NCBI RefSeq assembly: GCF_014692875.1
Contig: NZ_CP061171.1
Location: 1,674,001 to 1,738,000 of the forward strand
From: Pedobacter riviphilus
GTDB taxonomy: Bacteria; Bacteroidota; Bacteroidia; Sphingobacteriales; Sphingobacteriaceae
Direction: 5' to 3'
DNA length: 64,000 bases
The position numbers were made by a program, and so were the translations under genes. This document shows, one piece after another, positions 25,653 to 37,345 of the stretch (its first letter is position 1; every line of letters begins with the position of its first letter). The notes below the pieces were generated by a model that was not told the DNA's origin, ran no database searches, and was given only the letters and a program-made list of their open reading frames with translations.

Positions 25653-27962
25653 TTAAAGCGTGGCCGGCTCATCCTGGAGATAAAAGATCAGTTCCCCACC
25701 CTGAACCAGCAATTGATGTGTGATTTGGTTTTGGGTAAAAGGTTTTCCATTTAAAATGATTTTTGCGTTATAAATAGATTTTTTATTCTTTTTAATGGCT
25801 GTTATGGTTAATTTTTTACCGTTGTTGAAAGATATTACAGCCTGTTTAAATAAAGGACTGGTTAGCTGATAGTTTCCTGAAACAGGATCTACCGGGTAAA
25901 AACCAAGAGCTGCAAATACATACCAGGCCGACATCTGTCCGGCATCGTCGTTACCGCTTAATCCGCCTGCACCTTCACCATACTCTTCTGCCATAATGCG
26001 TGAGACCTGCAGCTGTGTTTTCCATGGAGAGGAGGTATAATTGTACAAAAATGGAATTTGGTGGCCAGGTTCATTTCCATGCCAGTATTCTTTTTTATGA
26101 AAGAGCGAATCGAGCTCGTTTTCGAGGTTTTTACGTCCACCCATCAACCTGATCAGTCCGGGCATATCATGCGGAACATAAAAAGTATACTGTCTTGGGG
26201 TTCCTTCTGTAATATAGGGTTCGCGATGATCGGGATGAAAAGGTTTATACCAGCTGCCGTTGGCAAAGCGCCCTCTAACCATTCCAACATTTGGATCAAA
26301 GATATGCTGGTAATTGAGTGATCGTTTAAGAAGTTGTTGGTAATCGGCTTCTTTACCCAGATCTTTCGCGATACTTGCTAGTGCATAATCATCGTATGCA
26401 TATTCCAAAGTCCTGCTTACCTGTTCCTTTTTATGAAAAGCGTTAGGGATACTGTCTTCTAACGGAATATAGCCGTATTTTAAGTAACTGTTAATGCCAC
26501 GTCGACCTTTTCCATTCAGATAATCGACAGAATCGGGCATTTGAAACGCATTTTGCCTCATCAATCGGTAAGCTTCATTAATATCATAATTACGGATACC
26601 TTTATTATATGCCGAAGCAATGAAAGCAGTAGCGTGATCACCGATCATGGCGGCAGTATAACTGTTCCAGCAGGGGAAAATGGGTAGCCAACCACCTTGT
26701 TGCCCTTTTAGTACCAATGAATTTGCGAAATCGTTGGCCAGGTTCGGTTTTAAAAGTTCTATAAGTGGTAATTGGGCACGGTAAATGTCCCACATTGAAA
26801 AATCATCATAATAGTTTCCCTTTTTTAAGACTTTTTTTATGTAGTTACCTGCAAATTGTGGGTATCCACCGTCTACATCATTAAATAAACGTGGGTGTTG
26901 CTGCGCATGGTAAAGTGCGGTGTAAAAAATCCGCTTATTTTTTTCATCAGGATCGCTAACCTTTATCTGGCCAAGCGATTGCTCCCAAACCTGGCTGGTT
27001 TTAGCCACAACTGTTTCGAAATCGGCTGTATTGATCTCGGTTTCGAGGTTAAGTTTTGCTGCAGTTATGCTGGTAAAAGAAGTGCCAGCGTAAATATTAA
27101 TGGTTTCTCCTTTTTGTAGTTTAAAGCCCAGATAGGCACCTAAATCTTTTTGGTTTTTAATAGATTGATGTGCTGAAACACTGGCTCCGGTAAACACACC
27201 ACTTGTTGTAAAGCCTTTGTTTATGCGAATAAAAAAATAGCCGCTAAAGCCCGCCGGCTGTCCCCAGCCCTGGTAAATACGATGAACAGGGTTATAACCC
27301 GAAATTTCGCCTTTCTGGCGGTCAATTTTGATATATCCTTTACGTTGATCACTATTTGGAGTAATTAACAGATAAACACTGTCTGCCTTTAGTGCTGTAA
27401 TTTTAATTAGGCCACAACGCAAAGTTGCGGTAGCCTCAGTGAGCAGGTTATAACCTGGTAAATTGGTTTTGTAATACGCAGGTGTAGCTACTTCATCCGT
27501 ATGTGCATAATCAACAGCGTAATCTGTTGGACTGGTTTTCAGTTTTCCAGCAATGGGCATAATGGTAAAGCTACCATAATCTTGCGTACACGAGCCGCTG
27601 ATCCAATGACTGGCCCTGATGCCATAAAATTTCTTATTGTTGTAATAATAGGGGGCAAGGCATTTTTTTTCCGAAAGCTGGGTTTGTGGCGTCCACTGGG
27701 TCATGCTAAAAGGTGGCGCAACGGCTGGTATGGTGTTGGCCAGCCTTTCTGTTTTGTCTTCTACATGTTGGCTGGCCAGTGTAGTACTGATCGAGGTACC
27801 CGAAAATGGCTGTACATATTTGATAATAGATTGCTGCGCAAAAGCCATGCTACCGGTAAGTATGAAAAGCAATAAACTGGATAGGAAAAATGTGAGCCAG
27901 CGAATAGTATTCTGACCTCGCATTGTAAATTGGATAACATTTTTCATCGGTAAAACTATCAT
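25653..27962 (-). CDS. GH92 family glycosyl hydrolase (alpha-mannosidase type)
   Basis: A 769-residue exported enzyme. The N-terminal hydrophobic segment (about 20-42, ending AFAQ) is a signal peptide; ATGs at 27962 and 27947 are both possible. The beta-sandwich opens with VQPFSGT, and the (alpha/alpha)6 domain includes FSMWDIYRAQLPLIELLKP, GGWLPIFPCWNSYTAAMIGDH and the C-terminal LSGNDDAGQMSAWYVFAALG, a family hallmark. GH92 enzymes are Ca2+-dependent exo-alpha-mannosidases acting on N-glycan-type mannose linkages. It is the last gene of a minus-strand catabolic group (37.3 down to 25.6 kb) and lies 35 bases from the GH89 gene. Confidence 0.95.
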   Translation of the reverse strand: MIVLPMKNVIQFTMRGQNTIRWLTFFLSSLLLFILTGSMAFAQQSIIKYVQPFSGTSISTTLASQHVEDKTERLANTIPAVAPPFSMTQWTPQTQLSEKKCLAPYYYNNKKFYGIRASHWISGSCTQDYGSFTIMPIAGKLKTSPTDYAVDYAHTDEVATPAYYKTNLPGYNLLTEATATLRCGLIKITALKADSVYLLITPNSDQRKGYIKIDRQKGEISGYNPVHRIYQGWGQPAGFSGYFFIRINKGFTTSGVFTGASVSAHQSIKNQKDLGAYLGFKLQKGETINIYAGTSFTSITAAKLNLETEINTADFETVVAKTSQVWEQSLGQIKVSDPDEKNKRIFYTALYHAQQHPRLFNDVDGGYPQFAGNYIKKVLKKGNYYDDFSMWDIYRAQLPLIELLKPNLANDFANSLVLKGQQGGWLPIFPCWNSYTAAMIGDHATAFIASAYNKGIRNYDINEAYRLMRQNAFQMPDSVDYLNGKGRRGINSYLKYGYIPLEDSIPNAFHKKEQVSRTLEYAYDDYALASIAKDLGKEADYQQLLKRSLNYQHIFDPNVGMVRGRFANGSWYKPFHPDHREPYITEGTPRQYTFYVPHDMPGLIRLMGGRKNLENELDSLFHKKEYWHGNEPGHQIPFLYNYTSSPWKTQLQVSRIMAEEYGEGAGGLSGNDDAGQMSAWYVFAALGFYPVDPVSGNYQLTSPLFKQAVISFNNGKKLTITAIKKNKKSIYNAKIILNGKPFTQNQITHQLLVQGGELIFYLQDEPATL

Positions 27963-27997
27963 ATAAAGCTTTTAATAACCTTTTTGCCATAGAGAAA

Positions 27998-30205
27998 TTA
28001 CTGGTGTATTATCCCCATGGTTTTGCGGTATTTCTGATACATTTCCAATGCTAAATTTACCGGATTCCCAATAGCCTTGGTTGGATAGTCTTTTCGCTGG
28101 TTTACCCATTTCCATTCCCAGTTGCTTACGTCTTCATTAAACTGGCTGCTATTAAAATCGCTATGCTGTTTTAAAGATTGTTCGGCGCGGGTAAAGAAAA
28201 GTTGCCACCTTGGTTTATAAAAATCAGTAAGCAAGCCACTCCACTGCCTGCAGGCATACTCGTTCAATGGGCTTTTGGCGTCACCCCAAAGGGTAATCAG
28301 GTCTTTTGCATTCATTTCGTAAAGTGCTTTTTCAGCTGGGGTTTCTCCCCATCGCCTGGCATCACTTACCCATGGCCCAAGCATAAAATCTTTTCTGCTG
28401 GACAAAAGCCTGTCCATATCATCAATCAACTGTATAAATTTGCTGCTTTCTTTTTTAAATGTAACCAGATCTTTTTTGCGATAAGCCGCAACAATGTTTT
28501 TTTGTATAGGCAGGGCGTAATTGGCCATTACCTGCCGGGTAATATCAACCAGATCGTATTGAAAGCCATCACTGGTTTTGCAAAGTGCTGCAGCTTTTAC
28601 AAATTCATCCCAGCCGAAGAGCAAATCCTTTTCCCGGTAATTTAAGGTGGTTTTTGCCCAGCGGGTTAACGAATCGAAGGTAGGGCGTGCCTGAATAATC
28701 GATTCGGCACCATCTCTGATATATTTATCAGCCGGTACGTTGTAAACGGTTTTTCGTAATATTTCCCAGCCTTTTAAAGCATTTACATTACTTTTTCCGT
28801 AGCGGTTGCGTACGAATTTAGGTAACCAGGTTTTCAGATCTATAGGTTTAGCTTGCCAGACATTGTCCATCATCAGCTCATAAAGTACCGGATTTTGTTC
28901 TATACCTTCCATGCTGAGACCTATGCCTTTCATTTTGCCACTTTGTGGATTATTAAGGGCTTCGGCTGGCGCAGTTGCCACCACATCCATCCGGCCAAAC
29001 AGGTTGGTGTTGCCACCAAAGTTGTGTAGCATATTCCAAATCCAGGGCTTGCCGTAAAAACCTTGTGTGCGTTTCCAAACCGGTTCAATTTCAGTTGCCA
29101 GGTCCAGTAAAATCATCTTATCGTTTGGCACCGCCTTTAATAAGGCCTCTGTTTGTGGCTCTTTCCAAAATTTTCGATCGCTGTAAAACAGCCATCCCTG
29201 CATCACCCATACGGCCTTCGGATCAGCCTGTGCCATGCCATCGTAAACCCTTGCACTCAGTTTGCCTAAAAAATCGGGATCGGCAGAGGGTGGCTCATTC
29301 TCGTTAAAGGTATCGGCCGAGTAAAGGTGATCGGTGCCTAATAATTCGGTTTGTTTCTGCAGAAATTTCTTCCCGATCTGTGCAAACATCGGATCTTCAG
29401 AATCAAGGATATAGGTGTCGGCAAAACCATTGGTCCAGTTGGTTGCTTTTAATTTAGCATTCGGGAATTTATTTTTGAACGCTGCTGGCACATGTCCGGT
29501 AAAGGCGGGCAGTACTGGTTTCATCCCCAGCGATCTTTGCCGGGCCAAAATTTTCTTTTGCAGTTCAAAGTGGCTTTTCATCCAACTTACCGGAAGCGGA
29601 CCACCCCAACCATCAATATTACCCATCCAAAACCACGAGAAATAAGCAGGTCCGGTAAAAAAACCTTTAAGTTCTTCATCTGAAAAACCCATTTCTTTAT
29701 ATAAAAGGTACCAGGTATATTCTTCGCCTGTAATGGCAAGGGGCATGTTGATTCCATGTAAGGCCATCCAGTCTATCTCTTTTTCCCAACGCGACCAATC
29801 CCACCAGCTCATACTATAATTAAACGTACAATAGTTTAAATAGTAGCGGTAATCGTAAGGTGTTTCCTTTCTTATTTTCGTTTTTATAGGAGGTAGGGTA
29901 GCAGGTAGGTTTAAATTGGTGCCATTCCAGGTAATCTGGCAGTGCGCGTATTCGGTTAAATAATAATAAAAAGCCGAAGCCAGGGCAACACCGCTGCTGC
30001 CACTCAGGATGATCTTATTGTGTTTACTTTCAATTTCAAATACATCCTTACCGTTTACTTCGGCAATACTTTTGGTAACGAATGCCTGGTGTTGTTTTGG
30101 TAAAATCCGTGCAATAAGTTGATCAGAAGCGGATAGGTATGCCTGAGACCACAGGTTATTGAACGATAGTACGAGCAGTGCTACAAATAATATTTTTATT
30201 TTCAT
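27998..30205 (-). CDS. Alpha-N-acetylglucosaminidase (GH89, NAGLU type)
   Basis: This 735-residue exported enzyme has a signal peptide (1-20), an N-terminal domain (about 21-110), a TIM barrel starting near YDYRYYLNYCTFNYSMSWWD, and a C-terminal all-helical domain. Segments equivalent to the two catalytic Glu of human NAGLU are conserved: ADTFNENEPPSADP and GIGLSMEGIEQNPVLYELM. GH89 enzymes remove terminal alpha-linked GlcNAc (heparan sulfate, mucin GlcNAc-alpha-1,4-Gal). It is nine bases from the HGSNAT-like gene, so they are co-transcribed. Confidence 0.95.
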   Translation of the reverse strand: MKIKILFVALLVLSFNNLWSQAYLSASDQLIARILPKQHQAFVTKSIAEVNGKDVFEIESKHNKIILSGSSGVALASAFYYYLTEYAHCQITWNGTNLNLPATLPPIKTKIRKETPYDYRYYLNYCTFNYSMSWWDWSRWEKEIDWMALHGINMPLAITGEEYTWYLLYKEMGFSDEELKGFFTGPAYFSWFWMGNIDGWGGPLPVSWMKSHFELQKKILARQRSLGMKPVLPAFTGHVPAAFKNKFPNAKLKATNWTNGFADTYILDSEDPMFAQIGKKFLQKQTELLGTDHLYSADTFNENEPPSADPDFLGKLSARVYDGMAQADPKAVWVMQGWLFYSDRKFWKEPQTEALLKAVPNDKMILLDLATEIEPVWKRTQGFYGKPWIWNMLHNFGGNTNLFGRMDVVATAPAEALNNPQSGKMKGIGLSMEGIEQNPVLYELMMDNVWQAKPIDLKTWLPKFVRNRYGKSNVNALKGWEILRKTVYNVPADKYIRDGAESIIQARPTFDSLTRWAKTTLNYREKDLLFGWDEFVKAAALCKTSDGFQYDLVDITRQVMANYALPIQKNIVAAYRKKDLVTFKKESSKFIQLIDDMDRLLSSRKDFMLGPWVSDARRWGETPAEKALYEMNAKDLITLWGDAKSPLNEYACRQWSGLLTDFYKPRWQLFFTRAEQSLKQHSDFNSSQFNEDVSNWEWKWVNQRKDYPTKAIGNPVNLALEMYQKYRKTMGIIHQ

Positions 30206-30214
30206 ATTAAATTT

Positions 30215-31437
30215 TTAGGAACCACTTTTTATCAAGAGGAACTTTAAGCCAAACAATTGTATTAGAAGTACACCAGTCCATACGCCTGCCTGTTGCCATG
30301 CGGTAGGGATGGTATTAATGATTCCGCCGAAGAGGAAGTTGGAAGTAGATTCGAAATTAAACAGGCCGTGAGCAAAAATGTAAATTAAGATCGAATTGGT
30401 ACCTATCCATACCATGGGCATGCACCATTTTTGATAACTGCACACATCGATAAAATAATAGAAAAGTGAAAAAAGTATCATGCTCCAGCCGCCCGCAAAG
30501 AGTACGAAGGTGCTGGTCCACATGGTTTTGTTGATGGGAAAAAGGAAGCTGCCAACTAGTGCAGTTAACAGTAGTGTAATGCCTGCAATAATTAAATACA
30601 ATACTTTTTTATTGGGGTTGGGGCACACTGTTTTATTCTTTATAAATGAACCGGTAAATATACCCAGCATGGCCGAGCAGGTGGCTGGTATAGTGCTCAG
30701 TAGGCCTTCCGGATCGTAAACTGTACGGTGAAGTTTGCCGGGAAGTAATAAACGGTCTATATAGGCAGAAAGGTTGCCCTCGGGCGTGAATACGCCACTG
30801 CCAAAACCTGGAACAGGTACAAAACGCATTAGGAGGTAATAGCCAACCAGGATAGATACAAACCAGATTATCTGTTTTTTAAGTGGGGTATTGAGGTAAA
30901 TTAAAGCCGCAAAAAAGGTTGCCAAACCAATACGGCCCAGTACACTAGCAAAACGGATATGCTCATAACCTTTCCATTGCAGCAGGCCGTTTACGACCAT
31001 ACCCAGTAAAATTAAAATCAGGGTTCTTTTAATCAGCGCATAATAAATCTTACCTGTTGAAGCATTTCCGGTCTCTTTATCCGTAAAATACTTCTGATAA
31101 GAAAAAGGCATAGATACCCTGAAATAAATATAAAAAGTGGGAAAATAAGATCGTAAAAGGTAAAGCCATTCCAGGGCGAGTGGTGTAGCTGGTTACTGAT
31201 GCCTATCAATATCCTTTCAAATAAGGAAAGGCCCGGATTGGTTGCAATGGTCCAGTCGTATGGGTTTTGCACCAATGTATGGTCTTCTTTAATGCCATTG
31301 GCCAAACCATGAAAAATACCTTCGCCGCTCACAATCCAAAACATGTCAAAGCCACGTAAGGCATCGAGTGAAAGCAGCCGTTTAGGTTTAGCTGCTGGTT
31401 GGGCTGTTGAAGTAACTGTGCTGCTTGGTTGATCCAT
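30215..31437 (-). pseudogene. HGSNAT-like acyltransferase (DUF5009/DUF1624 type), one frameshift
   Basis: Two overlapping frames make one protein of about 407 residues. The first (31437-31033) holds KRLLSLDALRGFDMFWI and DLIFPLFIFISG. The second (from 31110) continues SMPFSYQKYF, IGLATFFAALIYLN and about nine membrane helices. The break is at a G run (31117-31119): one more G would restore FISGVSMPFSYQ, the normal family sequence. Heparan-alpha-glucosaminide acetyltransferase moves acetyl groups across a membrane; bacterial relatives sit in the inner membrane and often acetylate glycans. A single-base consensus error is likelier than true loss. It is co-transcribed with NAGLU downstream. Confidence 0.85.
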
Positions 31438-31462
31438 GGTGCTGACGACGCTTATTTTTGGA

Positions 31463-32440
31463 TTATTTTTTAATTAGGGTGTTATAAATAATCTCACCCT
31501 GATCGTTAATGGCTTGTACGCGTAACTGGTTGTTGTTAACAGAAAATAACATAAAACCATATTCTGATGCCACCATTTCGGCATCGGTGATAAGTTTTAC
31601 AGGTGTTTTTTCAGAAGCTGAACCAGAAATAAAATAATGTGTTTTTCCGGCAGGTTTAATGTACTGCATACTGTGTTCGTGCCCGGTAAGATACACATCT
31701 ACGCCGTATTTTTCAAAAGTTGATTTTAATGAATTGCGTACTGCTTTGGTATCATATGCCTCGGTTCGGCTGCCGCCAGTATAAATAGGGTGGTGGCCTA
31801 CCACAATTTTCCATTTAATTGCAGGGTCGGTATCTGCCAGTGTTTTAATCAGCCAGCGTTTCTGCGCTGTGGTATCTTGTCCTTTAACATTTGGACCATA
31901 TTCGGCATTACTATAAAATTCGGGAATAAGTGGATTGGTGTCAATAAAAGCAATTAACACCTGGTAATTGAGGTCGCCATTGATGGGGAATTTTTTTGCA
32001 TAATATCGGGCAGGCATTTTCCACCTGCGGCTGATTTTTGAGTAATCAACCTGTGCATCGGGGTTTGATTTATAATCGTGGTTACCCAGTACAGGGTACC
32101 AGTCCCATTGCAAAGAAAAGTCGGTATATATATCTTCGAAAGAATATTTAAAAGAGGGATCTTGCGCGCTGATTACGCCACTCGGATAAAAGTTATCGCC
32201 GGTAGAAATAATAAAATTAGCCTTAACATCGGATGCTGTAATACCCATCTGCTTGGCTACCTGCTTTTGATGATCAGCACCATTACGGCCCCAATCGCCC
32301 ATGGCGATGAAATTTAAAGCATTACTTTCTTTAATCAGGTTTTTTGTTGCTGAAGAGGCCTGGGGTGAGTTTTTTATTAAAGTTTGTGCATGTAATACGG
32401 AAGGAAGCAACAGAATAGATAAAAGTAATTGTTTAATCAT
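31463..32440 (-). CDS. Purple acid phosphatase, TRAP/ACP5-like
   Basis: A 325-residue exported metallophosphoesterase with a signal peptide (1-18, ending LHAQ). All five metal blocks are present: FIAMGDWGRNG, STGDNFYPSG, PVLGNHDY, VVGHHPIY and LTGHEHSMQY. The segment SFEDIYTDFSLQWDWYPVLG and the DYSKISRRW piece match the mammalian tartrate-resistant (TRAP) subgroup rather than the plant type. Such enzymes hydrolyse phosphomonoesters with a Fe/Fe or Fe/Zn centre. It lies 26 bases upstream of the HGSNAT-like gene. Confidence 0.93.
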   Translation of the reverse strand: MIKQLLLSILLLPSVLHAQTLIKNSPQASSATKNLIKESNALNFIAMGDWGRNGADHQKQVAKQMGITASDVKANFIISTGDNFYPSGVISAQDPSFKYSFEDIYTDFSLQWDWYPVLGNHDYKSNPDAQVDYSKISRRWKMPARYYAKKFPINGDLNYQVLIAFIDTNPLIPEFYSNAEYGPNVKGQDTTAQKRWLIKTLADTDPAIKWKIVVGHHPIYTGGSRTEAYDTKAVRNSLKSTFEKYGVDVYLTGHEHSMQYIKPAGKTHYFISGSASEKTPVKLITDAEMVASEYGFMLFSVNNNQLRVQAINDQGEIIYNTLIKK

Positions 32441-32511
32441 AAAGGGGGATTGAAATGTGTAAATGAGTTAGGCACCAATGCGAAGAAGAGGATGTATCGT
32501 AAATGTTGAAT

Positions 32512-32581
32512 TGTCATCCTGAGTCTGTCGAAGGTCCTGTCTCAACAGCTTATAAAGCGTTTTGACAAGCTCAACGTGACA
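32512..32581. repeat. Imperfect inverted repeat, probable interspersed element
   Basis: TGTCATCCTGAGTCTGTCGA (32512-32531) aligns at 14 of 20 positions with the reverse complement of the stretch ending TGACA at 32581. The TGTCATnnTGAG...TCGAAGG pattern is typical of intergenic repeats found many times in Bacteroidota genomes. It lies between the SusD and phosphatase genes. Confidence 0.5.
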
Positions 32582-32634
32582 AACTTTTAGAGAAAATTGT
32601 GTTATGATACAACCTCTTCTAAGAAAAATATATA

Positions 32635-34231
32635 TTAATTGTATCCGGGATTTTGTTTCAATTTAGGATTTAATATAATGGCTGATGCCGGTATTGGCAT
32701 TAACCTATGGAAGGTCTGTGCATCTGTTTTAAAGCCCCATGTTCCTTCATACTTACCGAAACGGATCATATCGTTACGGTGCCAGCACTCCCAGGCCATT
32801 TCTCTGCAGCGTTCTTTATATAAATCGTCTAAGGTAACTGATGTCCATGCAGGTGAAGTTGTACGAACAGCACGTAACTGGTTTACCAATGATAAAGCCG
32901 TTTGACCTTGCGTAGGTGTTGCACCTCTTAATATGGCTTCGGCTTTCATTAATAAAATATCAGAATACCTAAAAACAGGTACATCGTTATTTTGGTTTCT
33001 GCTCGATGAGGTACTATCGCAATAAAATTTATTGTTTCTGTAACCCATATTCCAGGCTATTTCATCATTTCCGGCATCAAAAGGTCTGGATGCATCCTGA
33101 GGGTAACATTCGGCGTAATATCTACCTGGTAAGTAAGTGCAGCTGAACCATCAGAACCGGCATAAAATTGATCGTATCCTTTTTTAGTGGTAGCTACTGT
33201 TACTGGTCTGCCGTCATTCAAAAATTGTGGTCCCTTAATCCATTGTGCATTTCTTTTATCGTTAGGATCGTTGAAATTTGCATAAAATTCTGGTAAAGTA
33301 CTCATCGGGGCACTTGGTGTAAATTTTAAGCTGTATTTTGCCTGTAGCGATCTTGGTAACGAATACCTCGAATAGATCATATATCCGTTACTAAATCCAG
33401 GATCGAAAGGGATAGCAAAGATAAATTCCTTTATCTGAGGACCATTATCAATGAAGAACATTTTTCTATAATCGCTTTCCAAGCTGTAAGGAGCTCCTGA
33501 GGCACCAATAATGGCATCACACATGGCCACAGCATCGTTATACCGTTGAGTCCCGGTATATACTTCTGCATTTAAGTACATCTTGGCTAATATAGCATAG
33601 GCTGTATATTTATTTGGGCGGCCATAAGTAGCTGTTCCTACAGCACTGCTTAAATTGGGCAATACTTCTTTAAGTTCCGCTTCAATAAAATTGAAAACTT
33701 CCTGGCGTGATTTGGTTTCGGGTGGGGTTGTTTGTCCGAAAGTGGTTACAATTGGGATATTACCCCATAAATCCATCATCATGAAAAATGCTAAGGCTCT
33801 TGTCGCCCTCACTTCAGCTACTGCTGCTGTTTTTCCTGGAGATTCAGCAGCGTCTTTCAATAAAAACAAGCTTTGGTTTGCCTTACTGATGGTTGCTGAA
33901 AGCCATCCCAACCGCTATTAATATGCCCATTGTCTTTAGTCCACGAGTGTTTGTGGTGCATTTCGAATACGCCACCGTCGTACCAGTTTCCGCCTCTGGC
34001 TGGCATAATGGATTCGTCGGTACTTAACGACTGCATAAAGAAATAATCGGTACTCCAGTTTTGACGAAGCTGTACATATACCTGACCGGTTAGCTGTATA
34101 AAGTGTTGGTCTGTTTGCGGAAATGTTTCAGGAGTTAGCTGTGTTTCCACTTTTAAATCCAGTTTATGGCAGGAAGTTAATACGCCTAGCGATAACGCAG
34201 TTCCTGCAATGTATTTGATAAGATTTTTCAT
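32635..34231 (-). pseudogene. SusD/RagB-like nutrient-binding lipoprotein, two frameshifts
   Basis: Three consecutive frames (34231-33857, 33911-33057 and 33048-32635) together spell a SusD protein of about 530 residues. The start is MKNLIKYIAGTALSLGVLTSCHK with a lipobox Cys; then come the helical TPR-like body (AVAEVRATRALAFFMMMDLWGNIPIV, a SusD hallmark) and the C-terminal FRYSDILLMKAEAILRG, ERCREMAWECWHRNDMIRFG and LKQNPGY. One added base near 33900-33903 restores GWDGLSATISKANQS, and one near 33080-33084 restores DAGNDEIAWNMGYRN. It binds the oligosaccharide on the cell surface for the SusC partner upstream. Confidence 0.88.
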
Positions 34232-34242
34232 CTTCTTAAGTT

Positions 34243-37200
34243 TTAGTTAAATGATACGTTTAACCCGAATAAAAATGTTCTGGTTTTAGGATAAAAGTTA
34301 TTGGTATCTACCCCTGGTGCAGTACCACCCTGATTGATCTCTGGGTCTATTCCTTTATAACCGGTAATTACGAACAGGTTATTCGCTGTGGTGTACAATC
34401 GAATAGAATTTACACCAGGAATAAGGCCTTTTTTGAAAGTATATCCAAGTGTAGCATTATCTAAACGCAGGTAACTGCCATTCTCTAAGAATCTGCTCGA
34501 ATATTTATAGGAGTTGAAATCAGATACTGATTCATTTTCAACCTCAACAGGGATATTGGTGAACTGGGCAGTGCTGGGGCGGAATAAATCAGCGCGTGTA
34601 ACGTTCATAATTTTAACGCCTAATGCCGCTCTCATGAATACGCTTAAATCAAAATTCTTATACCTGATGTTGTTTGACCAACCTAATAACGCTTTCGGTT
34701 GTGCATTTCCAAGAATATAATAATCGGTTTTGGTGAGCGGGGTCTTTGTGAGGTTACCGTTAGCATCATAATACTGTGAAACACCATTTGCATCTTTACC
34801 TGCATATTTAAATGTGAAAAATGTTCCGATTGGTTGCCCTGGTTTAAGGGTCTGCAGTGTTAAACCACTTTGTCCGGCACCATCAGGAGAAACAGTCAAT
34901 CGGTCTTCAATGTTAAATCTTGGATCATCCGATAGGGTAATAATTTTATTTTTATTATGCGCTAAGTTAAATCCGGTAGTCCAGCTAAAGTTGTCGGTGC
35001 TTACTGGCGTACCATTTAGAACCACCTCAATACCTTTGTTGCTCAAACTACCAACATTTGCTGTATAAGAACCTGCTGGAATAAGTTATTATCAACGCCA
35101 AATGTCAAAATCAAATCAGTTGTTTTTTTATCATATACGTCTACCGATCCGTTTAATCTGCCATTAAATAGTCCGAAATCTAAACCAATATTGGTCGTGG
35201 CTGTTTTCTCCCATCTCAAATCAGGGTTTTCGTTTTGGATGGCGCCATAAGCACCTTCTCTTGGCGAACCGTTATAATAAAACTGTCCTACCTGTCCGTA
35301 AATAAGTTTAGTGGTAAGTGGTGCAAATCCAAGCGAGTTACCTGCAATACCGTAACTACCCCTTAATTTAAGGGTTTTAAGAACGCCAGTGTTTTTAAAG
35401 AAACCCTCCTGATCAATGTTCCATGCTGCACCTACAGATGGGAAATAGCCCCATTTTTCGTTGGCACCGAATACATTCGACCCATCTTTTCTGATCGATC
35501 CCTGAATGAGGTATTTGTTTTTATAATTGTAATTAACCCTTGCAAAATCAGAAATCATTAAAATTTCCTGGTAAGTTACGTTTGGATTAAAATCAACTCT
35601 AAAATCAGGCACCGCGTATGGGTTTCCTAAACTTAAATTGTTATAACTAACCTGGTTGATCGGGAAATTTGTAGAAGTAGCCTGAAAACCATCGTTATTT
35701 AGCGATTGCTGATAAGAGTAACCCACTACGGCATTGATATCATGGTCGCCAAATTTTTTATTCCAGGTTAAGTACGTTTCTATAATTTTATTGGTGTTTT
35801 GATAAGCATTTCTTACCGCTACACCATCTTTACCCACCAGGTTTACAAAGCTTGGAGTTGCAGGTGGCTCTGGCGTATTACGAACATTGTTATACCTGGA
35901 AGTATAAATGCTGTTATAAAATGCACCATAAACGTTTTGGCTATTTTGGTAAGATGCAGAAACATCGTAAGAGAAGCCGAACGGTAATTTTAAGTTAACG
36001 GTTAAATTTCCTAGGATGTTTTTATTCTTCAGGTTCTCTGTACCGTTTTCGAGCATAGAAACCGGGTTATAGTAGCTGGTTTGGATTAAGTTATCAAAAT
36101 AAGATCCATCCGGATTCTTTACCGGAGATGTTGGCAGGTAAGTAAGCATCTGTGCCAGTACCGTATTACGGTAAGGAACCAGGTTGGCGTTAGTTACCGA
36201 GTTGCTAATATTCAATCCAATCTTCAACTTGTCGTTTAAAGCCTTTTGTTCAATGCCAATGCGGCCAATAAACCTGTTTAAATCGCTGGTTTTAATAATA
36301 CCATTTTGTTTAAAATAATTTAAACTGGCGTTGTAAGTGGTTTTCTCGGTACCACCGCTCAAAGATACATTGTGGTTGTACGATAAAGCATCACTGCGTT
36401 GTACCTCATCCTGCCAGTTGGTATTTGCTCCCTTATCATTTGCAGGGGTGAGGGCAGAATTATTTTTTGCCAGGAATGCCTTTAATTGATCGGCGTCCAT
36501 CATGTCGTACCGGTTAGATACGTTTTCTATGCCAAAGTAACCATTATAAGCAATTTGTGCTGCACCTGTTGTACCTTTTTTAGTGGTTACCATGATTACA
36601 CCATTGGCAGCCCTGTTACCATAAATAGCCGCAGCGGCAGCATCTTTTAATACGTCGATCGTGGCGATATCATCCGGTGCCAAATCGAAATGTCGGCACC
36701 AACTACACCATCAATTACAAATAAGGGCGATTGTGCACCGTCACGCAGGGTAGATGCACCACGCATAATGATTGCTGCGTTACGGTTCGGGTCGCCACTT
36801 CTGGTAATGTTTAAACCTGGAACTTTACCTTGTAACATCTGGCCAACATCGCTAATGGCACCTTTATTCAAATCATCGCCTTTAACAGTAGAGATAGAGC
36901 TGGTTAATGCTTTTCTTGAGCTTTTTCCGTAACCAACAACTACTACATCAGTAAGCGATGAACTGGCCTCGCTAATGATTACCTGGTAGGTAGATGCATT
37001 GGTTACGGTAAGTTCTTTTGTTTGATAGCCCAAAAAACTGAAGAGGATTTTATCTCCTGTTTTTGCAGAAATGGTAAAGGATCCGCCAGCACCAGTTGAG
37101 GTAACTTTAGTGGTTCCTTTAACGGTAACTGAAGCACCTACAATAGGCAGTTTAGTTTCGTCTATTAAATTTCCGGTAATTTTTCGTTCAGTTTGCGCAA

Positions 37201-37282
37201 AAGCAGTGTTGAACGACTGGCTGATCAGTAAAAGTAGCAAAAAGATGCCGGCATACTTTAAGCTCGTACATTTAAATCTCAT
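34243..37282 (-). pseudogene. SusC/RagA-type TonB-dependent receptor, two frameshifts
   Basis: Three frames (37282-36647, 36683-35043 and 35046-34243) make one receptor of about 1010 residues. In order: signal peptide (ending AFAQ), CarboxypepD_reg-like domain (ITGNLIDETKLPIVGASVTV), TonB-linked SusC motif VVVGYG, plug ([49 protein letters not shown]) and barrel to the C-terminal NVSFN. An added base at 36681-36688 restores [15 protein letters not shown], and one at 35080-35084 restores [20 protein letters not shown]. The receptor imports glycans in exchange for TonB energy, paired with the SusD 11 bases downstream. Confidence 0.9.
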
Positions 37283-37345
37283 AATTTTGTAGATTTAGGT
37301 TCATAAATTGGTTGTTTTGTTTAGTTATTGTTTTGAGATAGAATG